From NCBI RefSeq assembly GCF_003627155.1, contig NZ_CP032621.1:248001-312000 (forward strand): DNA of 64,000 nucleotides. Direction: 5' to 3'. The DNA is from Streptococcus gwangjuense (GTDB taxonomy: Bacteria; Bacillota; Bacilli; Lactobacillales; Streptococcaceae). The position numbers and the translations under genes are program-made. This document shows positions 1 through 7,712 of this stretch, in pieces (positions within the stretch are counted from its first letter, which is position 1; the number at the start of each line of letters is the position of its first letter). A model generated the notes under the pieces. It was not told where the DNA came from. It saw nothing but the letters and a program-made list of their open reading frames with translations, and made no database searches.

Positions 1-1
1 T

Positions 2-436
2 CTAGTAGATAACAACTTTGTTGAAGCAGTGATTTCCCTTCCAGACAATCTCTTCTTTGGAACTTCTATCGCAACGACTATCTTGGTTTTGGCAAAAAAT
101 AAACTAGAGAACAAAACGCTCTTTATCGATGCGAGTAAGGAATTCAAAAAAGAGACTAACAACAATGTTTTGACGGGTAGCAATATCGAACATATAGTTG
201 AATTATTCTCTAATTATCAAAATGTTGACTATAAATCTGCTCTTGTTGATAATGATGTGATTGGTTCAGAGCAGAATTATAACCTATCTGTTTCAACCTA
301 TGTCGAACAAGAAGATACACGTGAGAAGATTGATATTGATGTGCTTAATAAAGAAATAGCTGAGACCGTTACTAAGATTGACCACTTGCGTGCAGAGATA
401 GATAAGATTGTCGAGGAGCTGAGCTATGGCAAATGA
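2..436 (+). CDS. hsdM: Type I restriction-modification DNA methyltransferase HsdM, C-terminal part (5' end outside window)
   Basis: The reading frame is open from the window edge, so the start lies upstream. The visible part begins LVDNNFVEAVISLPDNLFFG and contains SIATTILVLAKNK, the typical end of the N6-adenine methyltransferase domain of type I HsdM (the region after the NPPY catalytic motif, which is off-window). The last ~45 residues are charged and heptad-like, the C-terminal helical tail that in the family packs on HsdS. HsdM with HsdS methylates adenines in a bipartite site and, with HsdR, forms the restriction complex. Its stop overlaps the next start by 11 bases. The partners hsdS and hsdR follow at 1755 and 3539, interrupted by two accessory genes. 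Identification is firm; the catalytic residues cannot be checked here. Confidence 0.9.
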   Translation, partial: LVDNNFVEAVISLPDNLFFGTSIATTILVLAKNKLENKTLFIDASKEFKKETNNNVLTGSNIEHIVELFSNYQNVDYKSALVDNDVIGSEQNYNLSVSTYVEQEDTREKIDIDVLNKEIAETVTKIDHLRAEIDKIVEELSYGK

Positions 437-798
437 TGTGATTCTCTATCGAACAGATGATGGTGAGTCAGCTATTGAACTCCACTTGGATAATGGAACG
501 GTTTGGCTGACTCAACAAGAACTAGCTGAGCTCTTTCAAACTTCCAAGCAAAATATTAGTAAACATATTAAGGCTATTTTTGAAGATGGTGAGTTGGATG
601 AAGCAGTGGTTGTCAACTATCAGTTGACAACCACTGCTTCATGGTGCAATGGCTGGTAAAACTCAGTCAAAAAAAGTCGCCTACTATAATCTCGATATGA
701 TTTTAGCGATTGGCTACCGTGTATACTATATTGAAAATATTGAAAATAATTCCAAAAATAGTAAAAAATCCTTGAATTATCTGTTAAAAACGGTATAA
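426..798 (+). pseudogene. RhuM-like DNA-binding protein, frameshifted and truncated
   Basis: From ATG 426 the first ~70 residues match the N-terminus of the RhuM family, including WLTQQELAELFQTSKQNISK, a helix-turn-helix-like segment. The frame runs into a stop at 657-659, but the next frame continues the family sequence from about 637 (HGAMAGKTQSKKVAYYNLDM then ILAIGYRV, ending near 723), so a frameshift lies close to 637. After GYRV the family similarity stops and the frame ends at 796-798 with AT-rich, unrelated residues. The gene is therefore both frameshifted and cut off early. The frameshift coincides with a perfect 21-bp inverted repeat (598-642). Intact rhuM-like genes are often found inside type I restriction loci; their role is not established. 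It overlaps hsdM by 11 bases, so it was probably once translationally coupled. Confidence 0.75.
598..642. repeat. Perfect 21-bp inverted repeat with a 3-base loop inside the rhuM relic
   Basis: Bases 598-618 are the exact reverse complement of 622-642 (arm starts ATGAAGCAGTGGTTGTCAAC), with loop 619-621. It lies in coding sequence, has no T-tract and sits at the point where the rhuM frame is lost. It looks like a palindrome completed by template switching rather than a regulatory hairpin; that reading is inference. Confidence 0.85.
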
Positions 799-799
799 T
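772..799 (+). promoter_or_regulatory. Promoter for the Abi_2 gene
   Basis: TTGAAT at 772-777 and TATAAT at 794-799 are separated by 16 bases and lie 68 bases before the Abi gene start. The promoter is just downstream of the rhuM relic, so the Abi gene and possibly hsdS-hsdR can be transcribed independently of hsdM. Confidence 0.6.
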
Positions 800-867
800 A
801 GAATTAATAGGACCGCCCACCTCTCTTTGATGTGACAAGGCGGACATTTTTTTATACGGAAGTTACT

Positions 868-1743
868 ATGAAAATTAAAGAATTTAAAACTTGGGATGAG
901 CAGGTGGCCAAATTAATTGAGCACGGATGTAAAGATATCAAATCAAATGAGTATGCGATTGATATTTTACAAAAGGTTAATTATTATCGGCTAACTGCTT
1001 ATTTTTTACCTTTTCGTGACAAAGAGACGCAGAAGTATGATTCCAGCAAGGTTTCTTTGGAGAAAATTTATGGAATTGCTTGTTTTGATTCAGAGTTACG
1101 TTTGCTTATTTTCAAGTATTTAGAGGACATTGAGTTGTATTTTAGGACTCAAGTCGCCTATCATCATGGAAATAAATACGGAGCTTTAGCTTATAAAGAA
1201 GCGACTGCTTTTAATAAATTTCATAAACATAATGAATTTTTAGGAAATGTTGAAAAGGAGTTGGAACATAGGAAGAAAAGCCCTATTTATAAGCATCACC
1301 ACCGAAAATATGATGGAGAATTTCCTATCTGGGTTTTAGTAGAATTTTTTACTTTTGGAATGACTTCGAAATTTTTTGCAGATTCTCCGATAGATATCCA
1401 GAAAGATATTGCTAAAAATGTTGGTATAAAGTCTACTCAAGTTAGAACCTATCTAGAAGTTGCAGTGGTTCTAAGAAATTACTGTGCCCACTATAATCGT
1501 TTATATTATACAAGCTTCACAAAGGTCCCTGGTCAACTCCCTACTTTCATGAACGAAAATAGTAAATTGAAAAATAGACTAATGGCACAACTTTATGCGG
1601 TTAAAAGCCTCCATCCTGATAAGAAAAAATGGAATGAAGGATTTCTAGGTGAATTGTCAGCACTCATTAAACGTTATCAAGCAGTAATTCATCTGCATCA
1701 TATTGGATTTGTAGAGGAGTGGGAAAAAGTACTAAAGAAATGA
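868..1743 (+). CDS. Abi_2 family abortive-infection protein with HEPN RNase motif
   Basis: This 291-residue protein matches the Abi_2 (AbiD/AbiF-type) family: an early NYYRLTAYFLPF motif, a middle ELRLLIFKYLEDIELYFRT segment and a C-terminal RNYCAHYNRLY. The last contains the HEPN signature R-x4-H (R203 and H208), the catalytic pair of HEPN ribonucleases, so it is predicted to abort phage infection by cutting RNA, possibly tRNA. I take ATG 868 as the start because GGAAG precedes it by a suitable distance and the family begins here; an in-frame GTG/TTG extension to 832 has no such support. It has its own promoter (772-799). It lies between hsdM and hsdS, where accessory defence genes are known to insert. 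Its stop is 11 bases before the hsdS start, whose ribosome site overlaps the end of this gene. The family call is firm, the biochemical role inferred. Confidence 0.85.
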   Translation: MKIKEFKTWDEQVAKLIEHGCKDIKSNEYAIDILQKVNYYRLTAYFLPFRDKETQKYDSSKVSLEKIYGIACFDSELRLLIFKYLEDIELYFRTQVAYHHGNKYGALAYKEATAFNKFHKHNEFLGNVEKELEHRKKSPIYKHHHRKYDGEFPIWVLVEFFTFGMTSKFFADSPIDIQKDIAKNVGIKSTQVRTYLEVAVVLRNYCAHYNRLYYTSFTKVPGQLPTFMNENSKLKNRLMAQLYAVKSLHPDKKKWNEGFLGELSALIKRYQAVIHLHHIGFVEEWEKVLKK

Positions 1744-1754
1744 GGAAGTATAAT

Positions 1755-3482
1755 ATGAACATCCTAGAGGAAATCCAAAACTGTCCTGTTGAGTGGAAAG
1801 ATTTAGGGGAAGTGGTATTTCTAAAACGTGGAAAAACAATTACCTCTAAAACAGCTACTGATGGACCTTATCCAGTTATTTCTGGAGGTCAGAAGCCTGC
1901 ATACTTCCATGGAGACTTTAACAGAGAAGGTGAAACAATAACTGTTGCAGGTAGTGGTGCATATGCAGGTTTTGTGATGTATTGGAATGAACCGATATTT
2001 GTATCAGATGCTTTTTCTATTAAACCATTTGATAAAATGTTAAGTACAAAGTATTTATACCATTATCTCCTTGAAAAACAAGGAATACTTTTTAGTCTAA
2101 AAAAAGGATCAGGAGTACCACACGTGTATCCTAAGGATGTTTCAAGAATTTCCATCCCTATTCCTCCGTTAGAAATTCAAGAAAAAATCGTGCAAAAACT
2201 TGACAAAATGACTGAGTATGTTACAGAATTGACCTCAGAATTGACCTCAGAATTGACCTCACGTAAAAAGCAATATTCTTATTATCGAGATAAACTCTTA
2301 TCCTTTGAGGATGAAGTTTATCAGGTTGAGTGGAAGATGTTAAGTGAGTGTCTAAAAAAAGGAAAAGGGACTAAAATTACAGCTGGTCAGATGAAACTAC
2401 TTCACAAAGATGGTGCACCAATCCGTATCTTCGCAGGAGGAAAGACTTACGCTGATGTGAACTATGGAGATATTCCTGATAAAGATATTCATACTGAAGA
2501 AGCAATTATTGTAAAATCTCGCGGGATTATTGATTTTGAATATTGTACAAAACCATTTAGTTTTAAAAATGAATTTTGGTCATACAGTTCAGACAATGAA
2601 AATATCAATTTAAGATATATTTATCATTACTTAGTTCATAATAAAGAACATTTTCAAAACATCGCTAATAATATGCAGATGCCACAAATTTCTAGTAATG
2701 ATACTGAAAAATTCAAAATCCCAGTCCCTTCTCTCGAAATCCAGTCTCGTATTGTTCAAGTTCTGGACAATTTTGACAAGGTTTGTAATGCCCTCAACAT
2801 CGGACTGCCCAAAGAGATTGAACTTCGACAAAAACAGTATGAATATTTTAGAGAAAAACTCTTGACATTCGTCGCCGAAGGCGAGTACACTGAGAGTAGA
2901 GTAGAGGAGTGGGACAACTCCGCTATTATCAAGCTTTTACAGTGGGTATTTGGGCCAATTCGAGTGAAGGTGGGACAAGTTGTCAATTTGCAACGTGGGA
3001 AACGACTTGTTAGAAAGCAACTAACTACTTCAGGAAGTGTTCCAGTTTATCAAAATAGTTTGGCCCCCTTAGGATATTATACCGAATCAAACAGAGTGAA
3101 AAATACTAGCTTTGTAATTTGTGCAGGGGCGGCTGGTGAAATTGGGTATAGCACTGTGGACTTTTGGGCAGCAGATGATGTCTACACGTTAGAGACGTCA
3201 GATAATATTTCTGATAAATTTATGTACTATGTCTTGTTAAGTAAGCAAGATAGACTCAAATCACAGGTTCGAAAGGCTAGTATTCCTAGATTGTCTAAGG
3301 ATATTATTGATAAAGTAACGTTCTACTTACCATCTCTTACTGAACAAGTAAGAATCGTCTCTACCCTTGACAATTTCAATACTTTAACCAACTCTCTTTC
3401 TGAGGGCCTTCCAAAAGAAATCGAACTAAGACAGAAACAGTATGAATACTGGAGAGAACAATTATTAAACTTTACTAGATAA
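1755..3482 (+). CDS. hsdS: Type I restriction specificity subunit HsdS with three target-recognition domains
   Basis: At 575 residues this is longer than the usual two-domain HsdS (~380-420). Three recognition-domain-like units can be read: about 1-150 (VEWKDLGEVVFLKRGKTI to ISIPIPPLEIQEKIV), 190-345 (VEWKMLSECLKKG to FKIPVPSLEIQSRIV) and 403-545 (VKVGQVVNLQRGKRL to VTFYLPSLTEQVRIV). Each is followed by a conserved helix: RKKQYSYYRDKLLSF, RQKQYEYFREKLLTF and RQKQYEYWREQLLNF. The first helix carries three tandem TSEL-type units (residues 158-169). HsdS positions two HsdM subunits on a bipartite DNA site; how a third domain would be used is unclear. I start at ATG 1755 (preceded by GAGGAAG) rather than the GTG at 1719 that overlaps the Abi gene. 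A fusion or duplication of half a second hsdS is the simplest origin. hsdR follows after 56 bases. Confidence 0.88.
   Translation: MNILEEIQNCPVEWKDLGEVVFLKRGKTITSKTATDGPYPVISGGQKPAYFHGDFNREGETITVAGSGAYAGFVMYWNEPIFVSDAFSIKPFDKMLSTKYLYHYLLEKQGILFSLKKGSGVPHVYPKDVSRISIPIPPLEIQEKIVQKLDKMTEYVTELTSELTSELTSRKKQYSYYRDKLLSFEDEVYQVEWKMLSECLKKGKGTKITAGQMKLLHKDGAPIRIFAGGKTYADVNYGDIPDKDIHTEEAIIVKSRGIIDFEYCTKPFSFKNEFWSYSSDNENINLRYIYHYLVHNKEHFQNIANNMQMPQISSNDTEKFKIPVPSLEIQSRIVQVLDNFDKVCNALNIGLPKEIELRQKQYEYFREKLLTFVAEGEYTESRVEEWDNSAIIKLLQWVFGPIRVKVGQVVNLQRGKRLVRKQLTTSGSVPVYQNSLAPLGYYTESNRVKNTSFVICAGAAGEIGYSTVDFWAADDVYTLETSDNISDKFMYYVLLSKQDRLKSQVRKASIPRLSKDIIDKVTFYLPSLTEQVRIVSTLDNFNTLTNSLSEGLPKEIELRQKQYEYWREQLLNFTR
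2226..2261 (+). repeat. Three tandem 12-bp repeats (GAATTGACCTCA) in hsdS
   Basis: Three perfect copies of GAATTGACCTCA start at 2226, 2238 and 2250 and encode ELTS-ELTS-ELTS in the helix between the first and second recognition domains. In EcoR124I/II a 12-bp repeat encoding TAEL at the same place changes the spacer length of the DNA target when its copy number changes. By analogy this tract can alter specificity by slippage without breaking the frame. Confidence 0.85.
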
Positions 3483-3538
3483 ATTCTTTAATCATTTTGA
3501 GATAGAATCTCAATTAAAATAAAAAAAGGAAGCATGCA

Positions 3539-6500
3539 ATGGTTGATTATTCAAAAGTACATGAAGTAATTGCGGAAACAAATGAAGGGATTCTCTTGGC
3601 TGAGTATCAACCAGAGTATCGCACAGATAGAGAATTTCAGTCTGAGGCAGATTTGGAAAGACAATTGCTTATGGATTTAGTCAATGGTCTCAATTATGAA
3701 CGATTGGATATCCATACACCTGCGGAGCTTTTAGCAAATGCAAAGGTCCAAATTGAAAAGCTTAATAAGGTGATCTTTACGAATGCTGAATGGCAACGTT
3801 TTGTAGTCGAGTATTTAGACTGTCCCAATGAAGGTTTGGTTGAAAAAACACGAAAAATCCAAGAAAATCATATCTATGACTTTGTTTTTGATGATGGACG
3901 GATTAAAAACATTTTTATCCTTGACAAGAAAAACATTCACAACAACAGTATGCAGGTCATCAACCAAGTGACGCAAGTGGGGAGTCATACCAACCGTTAT
4001 GATGTGACCATTTTAGTCAATGGTCTTCCGCTAGTTCAGATTGAATTGAAGAAGCGTGGGGTTAGTCTACAAGAAGCCTTTAATCAGGTTCACCGTTATA
4101 GTAAGGAAAGCTTTAACAGCGAAAATTCTTTGTATAAGTATGTTCAGATTTTTGTGATTTCGAATGGCACTTATACACGCTACTTTGCAAATACGACAGC
4201 TCAAAATAAAAATCACTATGAGTTTACCTGTGAGTGGGCAGACCGTAAGAATAAGACTATTCACGAATTGGAAGATTTTACTGTTACTTTCTTAAGCAAG
4301 CGTGTCCTCTTGGAAGTTTTGACCAAGTATTGTGTTTTTGATGTGGACAATACCTTGCTCATCATGCGCCCTTATCAGATAGCAGCTACCGAGAGTATTT
4401 TGAGAAAAATTCATTCCTCTAATGAGATGAAGAATTTTGGAACAATCAATGCTTGTGGCTATATCTGGCATACAACAGGGTCAGGGAAAACCTTGACCAG
4501 CTTTAAGACTGCACGCTTAGCGACAGAGTTGGACTATATTGACAAAGTGATATTCGTTGTAGATAGAAAAGACATAGACTATCAAACTATGAAGGAATAT
4601 CAAAAATTCCAACCAAATTCAGTCAATGGTAGTAACAATACAAAAGAACTACAACGCAGTATCGAAGAAAATGATGATCGAATCGTTGTCACAACTATTC
4701 AAAAATTAAATAAGTTTATCACTGCGAATCCTAATCATGAAGTCTATGCTAAGAAATGTGTCTTGATTTTTGACGAGTGTCATCGTTCTCAGTTTGGGAA
4801 GGCTCAAAAGCGCATTAAGAAGGCTTTTAAACAGTACGCTCTATTTGGTTTTACAGGGACACCGATTTTCCCAGAAAATAGTTTAACGGGAGAAACAACT
4901 CAAGAAGTTTTTGGGGAGCAACTTCATAACTATGTTATCACGGATGCTATTCGAGATAAAAAAGTCTTGAAGTTCAAGGTTGATTACAACTATATCAAGC
5001 CTGAAATCAATAAGTATAGAGAAGCTGAAAAAGCAGTTGGCCGAGAGATTGATGAGAAGAAACTCAAAAAGATGGAGAAGGAGCTACTTCTACATCCAGA
5101 ACGGATAGCAACCATCACAGAGTACCTGTTGAGAGTGTATAATACAAAAACACACCGAAATCAACACTATACTCATAAACAAAAACAATTGTCTGGATTT
5201 AATGCTATGCTGGCTGTACAAAGTATTGAAGCAGCAAAATTATACTATGAAGAACTCCAACGACAGCAAGCAGCTTTACCAGAGGCTAAGCGTTTGAAAG
5301 TTGCGACTATTTTTAGCTTTGCGCCTAACGAAGAACAGTCAGCTTATGGAGAAATTCAAGATGAAGAGCTAGAACCTCAAGATACAGCCATGCCTCTAAC
5401 TTCTAAAGAGTTTCTTTCTAGAGCAATTGATGATTATAATCACATGTTTAAGACCAACTTCTCAGCTGATGGGAAGGAGTTTCAAAATTACTATCGTGAC
5501 CTTTCCAAACGCGTTAAATCCAAGGAAGTGGATTTGCTGATTGTGGTCGGTATGTTCTTAACGGGATTTGATGCCCCGACTATGAATACACTCTTTGTCG
5601 ATAAAAATCTACGTTATCATGGTTTGATTCAGGCCTTCTCGAGAACCAATCGGATTTTTAACAAGGTTAAACCTTTTGGAAATATTGTTTGTTTCCGTGA
5701 TTTAGAAAAGGCTACGCAGGAAGCTATTAAGACTTTTGGAGACACCAACAAGCTTGAAATCATCTTAGAAAAAAGCTTTAGTGAATATATGGATGGTTTC
5801 GTTGACCAAGTAACGGGTATCGAGGTCAAAGGCTATACTGCAGTTTGTCAGGAAATTCTGGAAAGATTCCCGAATCCGCAAGAAATTGAAACAGAGCATG
5901 ATAAGAAGGAGTTTGTTAAGTTATTTGGTGAGTTGTTGAAGCTTGATAATGTCCTTCGAAATTATGATGAGTTTCAAGAAATCGACAAACCTATTTCAGA
6001 AGGTTATCTTCAGGATTTAAGAAGCACTTATGTGGAAATTCGAGATGAATTTTTGAACCTTAAAAATTATGAAAAGGCCAAGGACTTGGATATTGATCTT
6101 TCAGATGTCGAATTTGAGATTGAACTCCTAAAAACAGATGAGATTAACCTGGACTACATTCTTGCATTGATTGTTGAAAAATCGAAGAATTCTGAGTCTA
6201 AAGAAGTAATGAAAGCAGAAGTTAGTCGTGTGATTCGCTCTAGCATTGATATCCGTGCTAAAGAAGAGTTGGTTATTGGATTTATCAATGACACTGATTT
6301 GCAAAAATTGAAAGACCATGATGGGATTATTAATGCTTTCTATGAATATGGCAAAGAGCGCAAGAAAATTGCGATTCACGACCTAGCTGAGGCTGAGAAA
6401 CTTGTAGCTGATTATCAATTATTCATAGACAAATCAATTCAACGAGGTTATGCTGAAAATAGTGGGACTGATTTGGATTCGATTATTCCACCAACTTCTC

Positions 6501-6583
6501 GTAGACAAGGAGCGCGTGAACGGAAAAAGCAAGAAGTTTTACGTAAGATTCAGTTGTTAGTAGAGACTTATTCAGGTATTTAA
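3539..6583 (+). CDS. hsdR: Type I restriction endonuclease subunit HsdR
   Basis: The 1014-residue product has the usual length and domain order. An N-terminal nuclease domain contains FILDKKN (~131) and the acidic/lysine motif VQIELKKRG (~166). A superfamily 2 translocase follows with Walker A TTGSGKT (~310), DECH (~411), FTGTP (~440) and QAFSRTNRI (~697), then a helical C-terminus that docks on the methylase core. It pumps unmethylated DNA and cuts at a distance. AAAGGAAG precedes ATG 3539. All key motifs are present, so restriction should work if hsdM is intact upstream. It is the last gene of the island; an AT-rich 134-base gap with the direct repeat ATTCGCTCAT follows. Confidence 0.97.
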   Translation: MVDYSKVHEVIAETNEGILLAEYQPEYRTDREFQSEADLERQLLMDLVNGLNYERLDIHTPAELLANAKVQIEKLNKVIFTNAEWQRFVVEYLDCPNEGLVEKTRKIQENHIYDFVFDDGRIKNIFILDKKNIHNNSMQVINQVTQVGSHTNRYDVTILVNGLPLVQIELKKRGVSLQEAFNQVHRYSKESFNSENSLYKYVQIFVISNGTYTRYFANTTAQNKNHYEFTCEWADRKNKTIHELEDFTVTFLSKRVLLEVLTKYCVFDVDNTLLIMRPYQIAATESILRKIHSSNEMKNFGTINACGYIWHTTGSGKTLTSFKTARLATELDYIDKVIFVVDRKDIDYQTMKEYQKFQPNSVNGSNNTKELQRSIEENDDRIVVTTIQKLNKFITANPNHEVYAKKCVLIFDECHRSQFGKAQKRIKKAFKQYALFGFTGTPIFPENSLTGETTQEVFGEQLHNYVITDAIRDKKVLKFKVDYNYIKPEINKYREAEKAVGREIDEKKLKKMEKELLLHPERIATITEYLLRVYNTKTHRNQHYTHKQKQLSGFNAMLAVQSIEAAKLYYEELQRQQAALPEAKRLKVATIFSFAPNEEQSAYGEIQDEELEPQDTAMPLTSKEFLSRAIDDYNHMFKTNFSADGKEFQNYYRDLSKRVKSKEVDLLIVVGMFLTGFDAPTMNTLFVDKNLRYHGLIQAFSRTNRIFNKVKPFGNIVCFRDLEKATQEAIKTFGDTNKLEIILEKSFSEYMDGFVDQVTGIEVKGYTAVCQEILERFPNPQEIETEHDKKEFVKLFGELLKLDNVLRNYDEFQEIDKPISEGYLQDLRSTYVEIRDEFLNLKNYEKAKDLDIDLSDVEFEIELLKTDEINLDYILALIVEKSKNSESKEVMKAEVSRVIRSSIDIRAKEELVIGFINDTDLQKLKDHDGIINAFYEYGKERKKIAIHDLAEAEKLVADYQLFIDKSIQRGYAENSGTDLDSIIPPTSRRQGARERKKQEVLRKIQLLVETYSGI

Positions 6584-6717
6584 GGATTGTTGACTAATAT
6601 TTATTAGAAAAATCAGGCTCTACAAAAAATACTATTTATTCGCTCATAATTCGCTCATTTTTAAGATATAACTTTGTTTCCTTATTTCCGGGGAACTAGT
6701 AGAAAGTAAGGAGAAAT

Positions 6718-7122
6718 ATGGAAAATCGCAACCAACGTGCCCTTTGCCAGCAACTCTGGGCGAGAAACAAATATCTCGTTTTGAGTCATTCTAGCAATAT
6801 ATACAATGAGATTCGTCAGTATCTCAAGAATGAAGAGGTGGAGGTGAGTATGGTTCAAGAGATGATTGACCGTGCCTGCCAGATTCCAGAACACAGGGGT
6901 CAGGTTTGTAATGCTTTTCAGCATATTTGGGGATATTTCAAGAAGAAAGCGACTGATGCTGAGCGCAAGGACTATATGTTTTTACTGGAGCGTTATCACT
7001 CTGGCCATGCCACCAAAGAAGACTTAATTGTTAAGACGAGAGATTTACTTGAACGTTACCCAAATACATACTTGCAACATTCGACTTTACTGAAAGGAGA
7101 CGCCCATGAGACTTTGGCATGA
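6718..7122 (+). CDS. DUF1722 family protein (YbgA-like)
   Basis: A 134-residue protein made only of the DUF1722 domain: RALCQQLWARNKYLVLSHS near the N-terminus, AFQHIWGYFKK in the middle and LLERYHSGHATKEDLI with YPNTYLQHSTLL near the end. In E. coli the family member YbgA lies next to the photolyase gene, and elsewhere DUF1722 is fused to DUF523. Here its 3' end overlaps by 17 bases the start of a pyrimidine-dimer glycosylase gene, a second link to UV damage. GTAAGGAG precedes ATG 6718. The biochemical function is unknown to me; a role alongside UV-damage repair is inferred from context only. Confidence 0.8.
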   Translation: MENRNQRALCQQLWARNKYLVLSHSSNIYNEIRQYLKNEEVEVSMVQEMIDRACQIPEHRGQVCNAFQHIWGYFKKKATDAERKDYMFLLERYHSGHATKEDLIVKTRDLLERYPNTYLQHSTLLKGDAHETLA

Positions 7123-7468
7123 GGCTTTGATTTCACAACTTCCCCGTCCTCAACTCTTGGGGCAGCATCGAGAGTGTTGCGCTCTACGTGGCAATGGCTG
7201 GGGTAGAAAGCATGCGACGGTGGACTATGTCTTTACTCACTCGCCCTATTGTCTCTATGCCTATCATCGCTTGATCATGGAGGAGATGGCTAACCATGGC
7301 TATAAGGTAAGTCAAGAGTGGCTGGACAAGAACTACCGAGGTAAGACCTGCCCTCCTTATCAAGACTTAGTAGAGGAAAAGATGAAAAGTCCTATCTATA
7401 GTGAGCATGATGCTACCTACTATGAGGAGTGCCTGGAAAATCTCCGAGAGAAGGGAATCAACATATAG
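7106..7468 (+). CDS. Pyrimidine dimer DNA glycosylase family protein (Pyr_excise, TIGR02328-like)
   Basis: The 120-residue protein begins MRLWHEALISQLPRPQLLGQ and carries HRECCALRG, the pattern of the Pyr_excise family related to T4 endonuclease V, in which the N-terminal residue and an early Arg/Glu set act on cyclobutane pyrimidine dimers. The length fits the family (~120-140). AAAGGAG lies just ahead of ATG 7106, inside the end of the DUF1722 gene, so the two are translationally coupled. It probably removes or nicks at UV dimers. Family assignment is fairly secure; activity on dimers in this streptococcal branch has not, to my knowledge, been shown, and a YqjG-like alternative cannot be excluded from sequence alone. 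Confidence 0.75.
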   Translation: MRLWHEALISQLPRPQLLGQHRECCALRGNGWGRKHATVDYVFTHSPYCLYAYHRLIMEEMANHGYKVSQEWLDKNYRGKTCPPYQDLVEEKMKSPIYSEHDATYYEECLENLREKGINI

Positions 7469-7565
7469 TCTTTTCTAATAACAAGCCATAGTCACTTATA
7501 AGAGTTACTAATAACGCGTTTGAACCGTCTAACTGAAATAAAGCTATAAAACAAGCTACACAAAG

Positions 7566-7600
7566 GATTTGAGGCATTTGTCTCAAGTCTTTTTCTTTTG
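7566..7600 (+). terminator. Terminator or attenuator hairpin upstream of metE
   Basis: GATTTGAG (7566-7573) pairs with CTCAAGTC (7582-7589) with one G-U pair, followed by TTTTTCTTTTG. It ends the glycosylase operon or lies just before the metE promoter region. Confidence 0.55.
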
Positions 7601-7611
7601 TTTAAAACAGA

Positions 7612-7632
7612 GATATAGTTTCAAACTATATC
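7612..7632 (+). promoter_or_regulatory. MetR/MtaR-type palindromic box upstream of metE
   Basis: GATATAGTTTCAAACTATAT C (7612-7632) is a perfect palindrome around a central C. Its core TATAGTTTCAAACTATA matches the streptococcal MetR (MtaR) motif TATAGTTT-S-AAACTATA for methionine genes. A TATACA element at 7654 lacks a good -35, as expected for a promoter that needs an activator bound at this box, 81 bases before ATG 7713. Confidence 0.8.
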
Positions 7633-7712
7633 AAAGCCTAATTTTTTACAATTATACAGATGATTTCTTTTCTGTTAAGATAGTTTCAACAACAAATTTT
7701 GGAGGACACATC

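Noticed and set aside
7569..7712. Upstream start for MetE
   Set aside because: The extra frame covers the terminator-like hairpin, the MetR box and the promoter.
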